DNA from: SZUA-36 sp963704855
GTDB taxonomy: Bacteria; Pseudomonadota; Gammaproteobacteria; Xanthomonadales; SZUA-36
Direction of reading: 5' to 3'
Assembly (NCBI GenBank): GCA_963704855.1
Contig: CAVPHY010000028.1
Span: 372,001 to 436,000, forward strand
Length of the DNA stretch: 64,000 bases
Each line of letters opens with the position of its first letter. Positions within the stretch are counted from its first letter, which is position 1. A model generated the notes under the pieces. The model was not told the origin of the DNA. It saw only the letters and a program-made list of their open reading frames with translations, and made no database searches. Positions 36,072-46,000 of this stretch are shown here, piece by piece. Made by a program: the position numbers and the translations under genes.

Positions 36072-37823
36072 CTAGAAGTCCTGCAAGGTCCAGCCATGCG
36101 TCCAGGATGTGTTGGCACCCGTGAAAGCACCGATGTGGTCGTATGCATTGAAGAAATCACCCCAGGCCGCCTTGTCTAAAGGAAAGCCGCTGAGGTAGCT
36201 GGCGCCAGCAGGCGGGAATGGCCCGTCCAGCGCCGGGTTCATCTGCATGTTACCCGCTTGTGCCTCGAACCAGGATTGAACTGTCCATGGATCGCCAGAC
36301 TCCTCAACGAAGGGCGTGGCGCAATTGATAATGGTGTTTTCCATGGTCAGGTTGCCGGTCAGCCCACTCGGCGGTGTACCCGCGTTGGTGAACGTTGAAG
36401 CACCGTCGATATCGATGCAGGTGCCAAAATCGGTGAATATCGCGTTGGTGATCTTGACGCCTGTACCGGCACGCAGCAGCGCTCCGTTGGTGTCGGAGCG
36501 GCCAATAAACGTGGCGTTTGCAATCAACGGCATGGCGCGTGCTTCGGCATCGTTGTTCGATGAGAGATTATCTGCCTCGATGCCGTTGTCCGCACCGATT
36601 TCGATATTGCCGTCCTGTATCACCAGTACGTTTTGCAGCTTGCCCCTGTAACCCTGGGTCCAGTCGACGCTGTCGTCTTCTGCTGATGTCAGCACCAGGT
36701 TCCTGGCATTGACGGTACCACCAAAAAACTCAACGCCATCATCGGCATTGGCATGCACCTGGACGTTTTCAACCACGGTCCCGTCTCCAACACCCTGAAA
36801 AGCAATGCCGTTCAATTCGTTGGTATCGGTAAACAGGATGCCGGCAAACTGTACACGCAGATAGCGCAGCACACCGCTGCTGTCATGTTCGTCGGCTCCA
36901 CCATAGGGGCCGGACTCACCCTCACCCTGGGCGATGCACTGACCGATGGTGTCGCAGGTATTGATCGGGGCTTTACCATTGATGGTCAAACCACCCCAGT
37001 CACCGGCCTTACCCGGTGAGACGGGGTCGGATGCCGTGTTGACACCGGTCATCACGATGGGCGCATAGGGTGTGCCTTCGGCATAAATTTTTGCACCCCT
37101 GAGAATACCCAGCAGCGACTGGTCAATACCGATAATACGGGTGCCCGGTTCAATATAAATGGCATTGGCATTGGAAGCGTTGGTTTTTTCACCGACGAAC
37201 ACCGCACCGTTGAGAACCCAGAGGGTGTCGTTGGTCAGGTGCAGGTCCTGCGTATATTCACCACCGGCGATGATACAAGTGCGAGCGTCGACGCCGGCTG
37301 TTGCAAAGTCGGGGCAGCCTGAGAAGGCTTCCTGGTAGACACACTGGCTGTTGGATACGCCGAAGACCGCTTCCCTGACCGAGTTTTCTGTCAGCGAGCC
37401 GTCTGCAACATTTGAAGATGTCCAGCTCCAGGTCAGGTCACTGCAGCTGTTCATGGTAAGTGTCGCGGTTCCCCAGTTGGCATCGACCGTAGCCGGGTTG
37501 CCCAACACAGCACCAAAGCTGCCGCCTTGAACCAGTTCCAGCGTTATATCGACCGAAAAATCACCGGCCTTGACCGCTGCTGCACCCGAGACCCAGAACG
37601 GTAAACCTGACGTTTCGTCATAGGTGTAAAAAGCCGCGAAAATAACACCGGCTTCAGGGCCGGTCGGTATGTAGGACAGACCCAGGCCGCGACGTGAGCC
37701 GGCCCCTGCCTCGTAGTAAAACCCATCGACCCAGCCGTCGATAAAGTCCGCCCTAGCTACATTCGTGCTGAGCAGTATTGCCAGCCCGGCAACGGCACTG
37801 TAAAACCAATTTTTGGTACTCAT
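36072..37823 (-). CDS. secreted right-handed beta-helix-like protein, Pho-box-controlled
   Basis: 583-residue exported protein. ATG 37823 has AGAGGA 7 bp upstream and opens a signal peptide (FYSAVAGLAILLSTNVARA). The mature N-terminus (ADFIDGWVDGFYYEAGAGSR) is followed by a beta-domain with internal Cys, then a region of repeated short strands with GTVVENVQVHANADDGVEFF, NARNLVLTSAEDDSVDW and KLQNVLVIQDGNIEIGADNG, as in parallel beta-helix proteins. No lyase or phosphatase catalytic signature was recognised. It is divergent from the Ton operon and preceded by three PhoB half-sites (37917-37945). Likely role: binding or processing an extracellular phosphorus source; this is inferred from regulation and neighbours. 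Confidence 0.7.
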   Translation of the reverse strand: MSTKNWFYSAVAGLAILLSTNVARADFIDGWVDGFYYEAGAGSRRGLGLSYIPTGPEAGVIFAAFYTYDETSGLPFWVSGAAAVKAGDFSVDITLELVQGGSFGAVLGNPATVDANWGTATLTMNSCSDLTWSWTSSNVADGSLTENSVREAVFGVSNSQCVYQEAFSGCPDFATAGVDARTCIIAGGEYTQDLHLTNDTLWVLNGAVFVGEKTNASNANAIYIEPGTRIIGIDQSLLGILRGAKIYAEGTPYAPIVMTGVNTASDPVSPGKAGDWGGLTINGKAPINTCDTIGQCIAQGEGESGPYGGADEHDSSGVLRYLRVQFAGILFTDTNELNGIAFQGVGDGTVVENVQVHANADDGVEFFGGTVNARNLVLTSAEDDSVDWTQGYRGKLQNVLVIQDGNIEIGADNGIEADNLSSNNDAEARAMPLIANATFIGRSDTNGALLRAGTGVKITNAIFTDFGTCIDIDGASTFTNAGTPPSGLTGNLTMENTIINCATPFVEESGDPWTVQSWFEAQAGNMQMNPALDGPFPPAGASYLSGFPLDKAAWGDFFNAYDHIGAFTGANTSWTHGWTLQDF

Positions 37824-37916
37824 TTGGAAATCCTCTGTATTGTTAAAAATTATGCCGATAGCCCCATAACGGCATACGGTCAACGGCGCATGTTAGTGCC
37901 CGTTCTTTTCAGAACC

Positions 37917-37945
37917 GTGACGGTTTGGTTACATGTTTGTGACAG
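37917..37945 (-). promoter_or_regulatory. Pho box for the secreted beta-helix gene (three half-sites)
   Basis: Read on the minus strand: CTGTCAC (37945-37939), AAAC, ATGTAAC (37934-37928), CAAA, CCGTCAC (37923-37917). These are three 7-bp half-sites at exact 11-bp spacing, matching the PhoB consensus CTGTCAT/CTGTAAC direct repeat with 4-bp gaps. It lies 94 bp upstream of the ATG at 37823. No convincing -10 was assigned. Confidence 0.8.
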
Positions 37946-37972
37946 TCGGCGACCGAGGGTCAATCTGGCTTT

Positions 37973-37990
37973 ATGTCATAAGACTGTCAT
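37973..37990 (+). promoter_or_regulatory. Pho box and -10 for the DUF3450-Ton operon
   Basis: ATGTCAT (37973-37979), AAGA, CTGTCAT (37984-37990), a near-perfect PhoB box. Ten bp after it is TATACT (38001-38006), a -10 element at the spacing expected when PhoB replaces the -35. The ATG of the first gene is at 38079. Confidence 0.88.
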
Positions 37991-38078
37991 ATCAGCTTCC
38001 TATACTTCCGCTGCTTATACGGTTAAGTACCATTATCCAGTCACATACATGCATGAAAATTTATTCAGGAAAACGGAC

Positions 38079-38849
38079 ATGAAAAGTCTAAAAAAACTGC
38101 TGCCATGGTGCGGTGCGTTGTTGGTGATGACCGCAAATGCGCAGGAATCTCGGGAGACGCTCGCCGAAAGGCTGGTCAGCCTGCGTGGCCAGGTGGATGA
38201 ACTGCAAAGCGAGTTGGACATCAGGCGCGAAGAGCACAAGAACCGAATGGTTTACCTGACCGCTCAGCTGGCGGAGCTCGAGGCCAGCCGCGACCGTGAA
38301 GCGCTCAGGGTCGGCCAGATGCAGGAGAATCTCGACGAGTTGCGAGCACAGATTGCGGGTGGCGGTATCGACTCCGACGCGCTGTTGCCATTTGCACTGG
38401 AACAGATCGCCCTGTTGAGATCACACATATCCGGCGGCTTTCCATTCAAAACCCTTGAGCGTCTCGCGGAACTAGATGAACTCGACAGCCAGCTGAGCAA
38501 CGGCGTGGTGACTGCCCAGCGCGGCATCAATCGCCTTTGGGCATTCATCGAGGATGAATTACGCCTCTCCAGGGAAAACGCAATTTACTCACAGTCCGTT
38601 TTGATCGATGGCCGCAACGTACTCGTTGACGTGGCCAAACTGGGCAGCGTGATGCTGTTTTTTCGGACCCGTGACATGGAATACGGCCGAGCGGTTCACA
38701 CGCCGGCGGGCTGGCGTTTCGAATTGCTGAGTTCAAACAAGGACCAGGAACAGGTCGCGTTGTTATTTGATTCATTGAGAAAACAGATCAGGCAGGGGTA
38801 TTTCGAGCTGCCCGCGACATTGCCGTCATGGATGGAGAACCCGTCATGA
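38079..38849 (+). CDS. DUF3450 exported protein of the Ton (TtpC-type) system
   Basis: 256-residue periplasmic protein. ATG 38079 has AGGA 9 bp upstream and starts a signal peptide (LPWCGALLVMTANAQ). The longer frame to 37824 runs through the Pho boxes and is not coding. A long coiled coil (about residues 22-95, LVSLRGQVDELQSELD) leads into FALEQIALLRSHISGGFPF and a C-terminal beta-domain, the DUF3450 pattern known from the gene before ttpC in Vibrio TonB2 operons. It probably works with TtpC at the energy-transducing complex. It overlaps the next gene by 4 bp. Confidence 0.88.
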   Translation: MKSLKKLLPWCGALLVMTANAQESRETLAERLVSLRGQVDELQSELDIRREEHKNRMVYLTAQLAELEASRDREALRVGQMQENLDELRAQIAGGGIDSDALLPFALEQIALLRSHISGGFPFKTLERLAELDELDSQLSNGVVTAQRGINRLWAFIEDELRLSRENAIYSQSVLIDGRNVLVDVAKLGSVMLFFRTRDMEYGRAVHTPAGWRFELLSSNKDQEQVALLFDSLRKQIRQGYFELPATLPSWMENPS

Positions 38850-40255
38850 AGACACTCATGAAAGTGATACCTTTGCTCTATGTTCTCAGCGGGTTTGTCA
38901 GCCTGCCGGTCTTTGCCCAGGACGCGGCCGACCAGGCACCAACACCACCTGTAAAGCAGCAGATAAACGAGGCTGGTGCGGTGGATCAGCTCGAGGCTGC
39001 CTATCAGAAAGAATATGCCTTCCTTGAGGCGCAGTTACGCGATTTGCGCCAACGTAGCGTGGACTTTGTGAGGGAATCTTCCCGCTCGGAAGCGGATAAA
39101 CAGGCAAAAATCGATCGTATGGAGGGTGAGTGGATTAACCTCCAGTCGGAGTCCGAGAGAATACAGGACAGGCTGACTGACGCCGAGCGTACGTTGGAGT
39201 CCATCGATGATGCCCGCACCACGCTGGAGGCTACATTTCAGCAGGCGGAGTCGACCCTCGAGCCATACGGTCTGGAGGTGCTTGCCTCCAGCGAATATAT
39301 TTCCGGCGCCGAAGGCAACCGGATATCTACCTTGTTTGGCCAGGCAACCAGCCTGCTTACCAAACTCGGCAAGGTTTCCGAAGCGCCGGGCCAGTTCTTC
39401 CTGACGGACGGTTCCGAGGTGCAGGGCCGGATAATACGTATCGGCAACGTGGCCGCCTACGGAATTAGCGAGAGCGGCAGCGGTGCTTTGGCGCCCGCGG
39501 GTGAAGGCCGCTTGAAAATATGGTCAAAACCGGCGACAGAAACCGCACGGACCCTGGCGGCGGGGCAAACGCCTGACCAGTTGGGTGTATTCCTCTTTGA
39601 ATCAGAGTCCAAAGCCATCGAAGAACAGGCCGGGAAGACGCTTTTAGGCGTTATCAACAGCGGCGGATCGATCGCCTGGATCATTGTCGCGCTGGGCATG
39701 GTGGGCCTGGTATTGGTGATTTTACGCTTCATTTTTCTCCGCAACGCCGGTGCGGCGACCGGCAAAATCGTATTCACGGTTGGCGCGCTGATACGTGCCG
39801 GAAAAGTGGAAGAAGCGCTGGAGGCCTGCAAAAAATTCAAGGGTGCAACTGCGCGGGTGGTGGGGATGGCCGTCAGGAACCTCGAGCGTGACCGTACGCA
39901 TCTCGAAGACATTATCTCCGAGGCGATCCTGCACGAGTCATCCCACCTGAACCGGTTTGGCTCAATGATCCTGGTGATCGCGGCGGTGGCACCATTGCTG
40001 GGCCTGTTGGGTACCGTGACCGGCATGATCACGACCTTTGACATCATCACCGAGTTTGGCACCGGCGACCCCAAGCTGTTGTCAGGCGGTATTTCGATCG
40101 CGCTGGTGACGACAGAAATCGGCCTGGCCGTTGCCATTCCTGCCTTGCTCGCCGGCAACATTCTTTCCGGCTGGTCCGAAAGCATCAAGGATGACATGGA
40201 AAAGGGCGCACTGGGCGTGATCAACCAGTACAAAGAACACCGCCGTACGGTCTGA
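38846..40255 (+). CDS. TtpC-type MotA/TolQ/ExbB proton-channel protein
   Basis: 469-residue inner-membrane protein. The signal-like N-terminus (LLYVLSGFVSLPVFAQ) and a long periplasmic coiled coil (about residues 45-140) precede a TM segment SIAWIIVALGMVGLVLVILR and the MotA/TolQ/ExbB core with helices MILVIAAVAPLLGLLGTVTG and SIALVTTEIGLAVAIPALLA. The long N-terminal domain distinguishes TtpC from ExbB; it is required for TonB2 function in Vibrio. ATG 38846 overlaps the DUF3450 stop; a start at 38828 has no ribosome site. Confidence 0.88.
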   Translation: MKTLMKVIPLLYVLSGFVSLPVFAQDAADQAPTPPVKQQINEAGAVDQLEAAYQKEYAFLEAQLRDLRQRSVDFVRESSRSEADKQAKIDRMEGEWINLQSESERIQDRLTDAERTLESIDDARTTLEATFQQAESTLEPYGLEVLASSEYISGAEGNRISTLFGQATSLLTKLGKVSEAPGQFFLTDGSEVQGRIIRIGNVAAYGISESGSGALAPAGEGRLKIWSKPATETARTLAAGQTPDQLGVFLFESESKAIEEQAGKTLLGVINSGGSIAWIIVALGMVGLVLVILRFIFLRNAGAATGKIVFTVGALIRAGKVEEALEACKKFKGATARVVGMAVRNLERDRTHLEDIISEAILHESSHLNRFGSMILVIAAVAPLLGLLGTVTGMITTFDIITEFGTGDPKLLSGGISIALVTTEIGLAVAIPALLAGNILSGWSESIKDDMEKGALGVINQYKEHRRTV

Positions 40256-40258
40256 GCC

Positions 40259-40894
40259 ATGTTGCAGTCTTTCCTGAAGGAGTTTTTGGCTTACATGGAT
40301 GCCGGCGGCTGGGTCATGCCGCCGCTGGTCCTGTTGTTGCTGGTGTTGTGGTTTGCGATCGGCTACCGCTTCGCCGCGCTCCAACGCGGCACCAAGCGCG
40401 GCGTCAGGAACCTGATTGAACGCATGGAGGAAAAAAAGAAACCGAGCCGGGACGGCGTGGTGGTCAGGGCGGTCAGGAAAGGGGTCAAGCTGAGGAAGAA
40501 GGGCCGGGTTGACCTGCGCAGTTTTCTGGATGATGCGTTTGCCGAGGAAGAAAAGGAAATCCGCAAGTTCCACGTGCTGATCACCACCATCGTCATGGTG
40601 TCCCCATTGCTTGGTCTGCTCGGCACCGTCATCGGCATGATCGAGACGTTTGACTCGCTCGGCGACATGTCACTGTACTCGCAGTCCGGCGGTATCGCCG
40701 GTGGTATTTCCCAGGCCCTTTTCACCACGCAGATGGGACTGGCGGTATCGATTCCAGGTTTGGTTGTTAACGGGATCTTGTACCGGCGTCAGAAAGACAT
40801 CGAACTGGAACTGGCCCAGATCAAAGACATTCTATGCACCGACCAGATGCCGGCAACGACCGGCTTCGAGGAGCCCGAACATGCGTTATCGTGA
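40259..40894 (+). CDS. exbB: ExbB-like proton-channel subunit
   Basis: 211-residue MotA/TolQ/ExbB protein, the channel partner of ExbD that uses proton-motive force to energise TonB. TM1 is VMPPLVLLLLVLWFAIGYRF; the second and third helices are in HVLITTIVMVSPLLGLLGTV and QALFTTQMGLAVSIPGLVV. It is shorter and lacks the coiled-coil domain of its TtpC neighbour. It starts 3 bp after ttpC and overlaps the exbD start. Confidence 0.93.
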   Translation: MLQSFLKEFLAYMDAGGWVMPPLVLLLLVLWFAIGYRFAALQRGTKRGVRNLIERMEEKKKPSRDGVVVRAVRKGVKLRKKGRVDLRSFLDDAFAEEEKEIRKFHVLITTIVMVSPLLGLLGTVIGMIETFDSLGDMSLYSQSGGIAGGISQALFTTQMGLAVSIPGLVVNGILYRRQKDIELELAQIKDILCTDQMPATTGFEEPEHALS

Positions 40895-41291
40895 AAAGAA
40901 AGATTCAATCCAGGACATTAATATCAGCCCGCTGATTGACATGGTGTTCATCCTGTTGATTTTCTTCATGGTCTCGACCACTTTCGTGAAAGACATGAAG
41001 CTTGATCTGAACCGGCCGGCGGCTTCCTCGTCCTCGACCGCTTCGACCAAGGCTATTCGCCTTTACATCGACAACCAGGGAGAAATATTCCTCGACGGCG
41101 AACCGGTCAGGGTATGGGTGGTGCAAAGCCGGATCCGTGACCTGATGGATGCCAGCACTTCAAAGTCAGTGCTGGTGGTAACCGATGACGGCGTGCCGGC
41201 GGGCCGCCTGGTGGAAGTCATTGACCAGGCCAGGCTGGCCGGCGCCACCGATGTCGGCGTGGCGACAGTCCAGGAAGCCGGGGCAGGCTGA
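40881..41291 (+). CDS. exbD: ExbD-like protein
   Basis: 136-residue bitopic protein with one N-terminal helix, ISPLIDMVFILLIFFMVSTT, carrying the essential proton-conducting Asp (Asp20), followed by a periplasmic domain. ATG 40881 (MRYREKKDSIQDIN) has GAGGAG upstream and overlaps exbB by 14 bp; the longer open frame to 40650 is antisense-like noise in exbB. Together with exbB and tonB it makes a dedicated Ton motor. Confidence 0.95.
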   Translation: MRYREKKDSIQDINISPLIDMVFILLIFFMVSTTFVKDMKLDLNRPAASSSSTASTKAIRLYIDNQGEIFLDGEPVRVWVVQSRIRDLMDASTSKSVLVVTDDGVPAGRLVEVIDQARLAGATDVGVATVQEAGAG

Positions 41292-41293
41292 GC

Positions 41294-41938
41294 ATGAAGC
41301 GCAGCGTCAAACTACGCCGTTTAATGATGGCCCTGTTATCCATGCTGCTGGGCACGGTCGTGGTCCTGGGTACGGTGATATTGATCAACCGTTTTGCCGA
41401 GGGTCTAGACCGTAAAGGCGCCGGTGATGAAGACCAGATCGTTTTCGATCGCAAGCCACCACCGGAAAAACAGGTCGTGCAAAAACCCAAACCCAAGCCC
41501 AAACCAAAACGTGCCACGAACGCGCCGCCGCCACCTTTTGCGGGTCTTGGAACCAACCTGTCCGGCATCGATTTTGGCCTGCCGGGTTTTGACATGACGG
41601 ACCTGAACGCGCTCGACGGGGATTTGCTGGGCGGCGCCAGCGGCGTAGTGATGACCGATGACACCGTCGATGACCCGCCGCAGGCGACATTCCAGGCGCC
41701 GATGGTCTACCCGCCGCGCGCCAAGGCCAAGGGCATCAAGGGCTATGTCGTGCTTTCGCTTTTAATCGGCGTGACCGGGGAAATCGAACAGGTCACCGTC
41801 ATCGAATCCTACCCGGAAGGGGTCTTCGATGACGCCGCTTTGCAGGGTGTCAACCAATGGAAATTCGCACCGGCCATGTACCAGGGCAAAGCGGTCCGGG
41901 CGTGGGCGCGGCAACGCGTCCGGTTCGATCTGAGTTGA
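41294..41938 (+). CDS. tonB: TonB energy transducer
   Basis: 214-residue protein that transmits ExbB/ExbD energy to outer-membrane receptors. One N-terminal helix (LMMALLSMLLGTVVVLGTVI), a Pro/Lys linker (EKQVVQKPKPKPKPKRA then APPPPFAG), and a C-terminal TonB domain (MVYPPRAKAKGIKGYVVL, then IESYPEGVFDDAALQGVNQW). The linker is short, typical of TonB2-type proteins. It starts 2 bp after exbD. Confidence 0.95.
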   Translation: MKRSVKLRRLMMALLSMLLGTVVVLGTVILINRFAEGLDRKGAGDEDQIVFDRKPPPEKQVVQKPKPKPKPKRATNAPPPPFAGLGTNLSGIDFGLPGFDMTDLNALDGDLLGGASGVVMTDDTVDDPPQATFQAPMVYPPRAKAKGIKGYVVLSLLIGVTGEIEQVTVIESYPEGVFDDAALQGVNQWKFAPAMYQGKAVRAWARQRVRFDLS

Positions 41939-41956
41939 GCGGAGTAGCGATTTAAC

Positions 41957-43099
41957 ATGAATAAATTGAAATACCTGGTGCTTCTGTCCTGCCTGCTGGC
42001 GCTGCCCTGTATCGCGGCAAAACAGGAAGAGGTCAATTACCTGGACCTGGCCGCACTGATGTTGCGTGACGGCAACCTCGACCGCGCCATCGTGGCGCTG
42101 GACCAGGTACCGCTCGATGATGAGGAGATCGACCTCAAACGTTACTACACGTTGCGCGGCATGGCACACCTGCGCCGCAATGAGCCGGAACTCGCCGTGA
42201 CGGCGCTTGAAAACGCCGTCGCCACCGGTGCCGCGGAATCCGTCGTCTATGTCTACCTGGCGCAGGTCTATTTCCAGCTTGAACGCTATCGTGACGTGTT
42301 GCTGACGCTTGACCAGGCCGGCCCCGATTTGGAGAAAATTGCCTCGGTTTACCACATGCGCGCCCAGTGCCACTGGTTGTTGCAGGAACCGGGGTTCGCA
42401 TTGGCCACATTGGATCTGGCCGGCCGGTTATTCCCTGAGGAAACCGGGTTTTTGCGCCGCAAGGTGTTTTTCCTGATCGAACTCGGTCTGTACCGGGAAG
42501 CTGCGGAGCAGGGCCGTGTCTACCTGGAACGCAGCGAAGGCAAACGCGAGGACTATGTTGCCCTCGGTAACGCGATGCGGGCTGGCGGCGAACTGGATGA
42601 GGCGATACTGCTGCTGGAAACCGCCAGGCTGATGTATCCGGGCGATGTCGATGTCAACAAGGTTCTCGCGCATGCCTACCTGGACCAGGGGAAAACAAAC
42701 ACGGCCGCGGCCCTGATCTACGAAGCGTCATTGCTGGAACCGGCGCTGACCGGTGAGGCCTCGGAGCTTTACCGCCGCGCCGGGCGTCCCCATCGGGCAC
42801 TGATGTTGAACGGCCAGATATCCGATCAACAGGTCAAGTTCCGGCAGCGCCTGGCTTTATTGCTGGAGCTGCAGCGCTTCGAGCAGGCTGCCGCGATGGA
42901 AGATGATCTGAGGCGCACCGGCCTGATTGACGATGAAGACATACGCTACGCACTGGCTTACGCGGTTTTCAAGGTGGGTGATTTCGAGACGGCCGAGTTG
43001 CATTTGCAGAAACTCATGCGGCCGGATTTATTCCGCAAGGCCGCCGAACTCCGGCGGGCCATCCAGGACTGCTCAGAGGACGCATGGCAGTGTCTCTGA
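41957..43099 (+). CDS. TPR protein of the Ton operon
   Basis: 380-residue exported protein with signal peptide (YLVLLSCLLALPCIAA) and multiple tetratricopeptide-like helical pairs (for example NLDRAIVALDQVPLDDEEID, PELAVTALENAVATGAAESV, DEAILLLETARLMYPGDVDV). A TPR gene after tonB2 is also found in Vibrio (TtpC/TonB2 operons), so it is likely an assembly or regulatory accessory in the periplasm. It overlaps the next gene by 16 bp. Confidence 0.88.
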   Translation: MNKLKYLVLLSCLLALPCIAAKQEEVNYLDLAALMLRDGNLDRAIVALDQVPLDDEEIDLKRYYTLRGMAHLRRNEPELAVTALENAVATGAAESVVYVYLAQVYFQLERYRDVLLTLDQAGPDLEKIASVYHMRAQCHWLLQEPGFALATLDLAGRLFPEETGFLRRKVFFLIELGLYREAAEQGRVYLERSEGKREDYVALGNAMRAGGELDEAILLLETARLMYPGDVDVNKVLAHAYLDQGKTNTAAALIYEASLLEPALTGEASELYRRAGRPHRALMLNGQISDQQVKFRQRLALLLELQRFEQAAAMEDDLRRTGLIDDEDIRYALAYAVFKVGDFETAELHLQKLMRPDLFRKAAELRRAIQDCSEDAWQCL

Positions 43100-46000
43100 A
43101 ATCAAAAAGACATGCCGGCGTGCGATATTTGCTGACAGCCCTGGCTGGCTGGTTGCTGGTCTCTCTGGCGCTGGCCCAGCAGGCGGGTTTTACCCTCTAT
43201 GTTTTCAAAAAGGGCTTGCCGGTCGCCAATATCGAGGTGTTGGTCGATGGCGTGGTATCGGGCTGGACCAATGAGCAGGGTGTTGTGGTTTTTAATGTGC
43301 CCGCCGGTCTGCACTCGCTTGAATTGCGTGAGCAGGACCTGGTGGTGCTGGATCAGCAGATCATCGCGCATGAGGACGAGGTCAGCCAGTGGATCGTCAA
43401 CATCACCCGGGGGCTGAGCGCCCTCACGGATGTCGAATCCTCCAACTTTCAGGATATTGTGGCCGCCCAGGCTGAGCAGGCCGGGGCAGAGGCCGCCGTC
43501 AGTTCAGGTGTGTTGACCGGTAAGCTCATCGATGCCGAAGACGGCAGTCCGGTTGAAGGCGCGCGCATTTTTATCTCCGGTCAGTCGCGTGACATCCGCA
43601 GCCTCGCGGACGGCACGTTCACAGCAGAGCTGAACAGTGGTCAATATTCGGTTTCCGTGCTGCATTCCGGCTTCAATACCATCACGCGCGACGGTGTTGA
43701 AGTTACGCCCGATGCAGAGGTTTCAATTGAATTGAAGTTGACACCGAGCGGTTCGGAGTTGCCGGAATTCGTCGTCATCGAACCGTATATTGCAGGCAGC
43801 CTGGCGTCGGTGCTGGAGGAGCGCCGCTCGGAGGTGGCTGTCACCAACATCCTCGGGGCAGAGCAGATATCCAAGGCCGGTGACAGCGATGCAGCGGGCG
43901 CCCTTCGGCGTGTCACCGGTTTGACGCTGGTGGATGGCCGCTTTATCTACATTCGTGGTCTGGGTGAGCGCTACTCGAGCACCTTGTTGAATGGTGCAAA
44001 TGTGCCGAGCCCGGATGCGACCCGCCGGGTTGTGCCGCTGGACCTGTTCCCTACCGGCATCGTCGACAGCCTGGCGGTGAAAAAGGGTTATACGGCGGAT
44101 CTTCCCGGTGAGTTTGGTGGCGGTGCGGTAGAAATACGCACGCGCAGCGTCCCGGAGGAATCGTTTTTCAAAGCCGAATTGTCGCTTGGCTATCGTGAAG
44201 GTACGACCTTCAAGGATGGACTCAGATACGATGGCGGCGGCCATGACTGGAGCGGCTACGATGATGGCACGCGCGCGCAATCACGCGAACTCAAAGAGGC
44301 GACGGCCGATGGTACACAATTGGTGCCTTACAACCGCTTCACCGGAGAAGGCTTTTTGCCGGAAGACCTCGAAGTCATCGGGGAATCACTGCCCGTCATT
44401 TATGATGCCCTGCCTGAGAAAATCGGGCCCAATGTCGGTCTTTCGGCATCCGGCGGTTATGTCCACGAGTTAAAAAGCGGCTGGCGTGTCGGCTTTCTCG
44501 CTGCGGGCAACTACAAGGACGACTGGTTAACAGTCAACCAGCAACGCACCCAATACATCAACTCCGGTGACGGTGTTCTCGAAGCGGAATATGACTACAC
44601 CTACGACATCACCGGAAGAAGTATCGACCTGAGCGGTTTTTTTACCGTCGGCCTCGAGGCGGGTGAGAATCACCGGCTGGCCTATAACTGGATGTTGTTA
44701 CGCAACACCACCGACAAGGCACAGATCGAACAGGGGTTTAACAAGGACGCATCCGGTGGTGATGTGCGTTTTACCGAACTCGAATGGATCGAACGCCAGA
44801 TGGCCGCCAACCAGTTGTTGGGAGAACACGTATTCCCCGTCATCGGCGGTCTCAAACTCGGCTGGCAGTACACCAAGGCGAACGCGCAGTCGGACTCACC
44901 GGATACTCGCCGCTACCGTTTTGATCCGGATACGCTGACGGAATCGCAGGATGATTTCATATTTTCCCTTCGCAACGACAGCAACCAGCGACGCTGGGCT
45001 GAGTTGCAGGACGACAGCACCAGCTGGAACGTGGACCTGCAGCAACCGCTGGCATTTTTTGAAAAGGTCGATATCGCAGTTTTGGCGGGGATCAGCAAGG
45101 TCGAAAAAACACGTGACTCGACAATTCGCAGGTTTTCATTCAAATCAAGGGGGCCGGTCTCCGGCAATGTCGACCTGCGCCGTAACGGTTCGGTGGAAGA
45201 TATCATTTATGACGAAACGATCCTCCCCAGGGGCTGGCAACTGGAGGAAGTGACGATCGCGACGGATGCCTACACGGCCGATCAGAAAATCGATGCCTGG
45301 TATGCGGGACTGGATTTCAATTTTGGTGAAACCCTGCGTTTGGCGGGCGGTTTACGGAATGAAACTTCAAAACAATCGGTGAGTACGTTTAACCTGTTCG
45401 ATCCGGACCGGAACCCGGTTGAATCCAAACTGGACACGGATGACGTTTTTCCGTACGCGACAAGCACGTGGTTCCATGGAGATCACCAGCTTAGGGCCGG
45501 ATACGCAAAAACCACCAACCGCCCCGACTTCAAGGAATTGTCCGAGTCGCTCTACAAGGATCCGATCCTGGACCGCCTGGTAAAAGGCAACCCCAACCTG
45601 ATCCAGGCCTACCTGGAGCACTACGATGTGCGCTGGGACTACTATTTCAACCCGGGTGAATTCATATCGCTTGGCGTCTTTTACAAGAAGTTCAAGAACC
45701 CCATCGAGTCCGTTATCCTGGCATCGGCCGACAACAACCTGACCTCCTTTGCCAACGCCGAGTCGGCCGACAATTTCGGTATCGAATTCGAACTGTACAA
45801 GACACTGGATTTCATGGGTGATCTGTGGAACTGGGGACCGGTCTGGGAAAAACTCTACATCAACACCAACTATGCGTGGATTGATTCGGAAATTACCCTG
45901 GCCGACAGCAACGCCGATATCCAGACATCAAAGTCGCGCCCATTACAGGGGCAATCCCCCTACGTGCTGAATTTCCAGGTCGGTTACGATGATGATGAGC

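Noticed and set aside
37824..38078. 85-codon N-terminal extension of the DUF3450 gene
   Set aside because: It runs through both Pho boxes and has no ribosome site; the signal peptide begins at 38079.
39457..40260. 267-residue open frame antisense to the TtpC-type gene
   Set aside because: It mirrors codon bias of the plus-strand gene and has no ribosome site.
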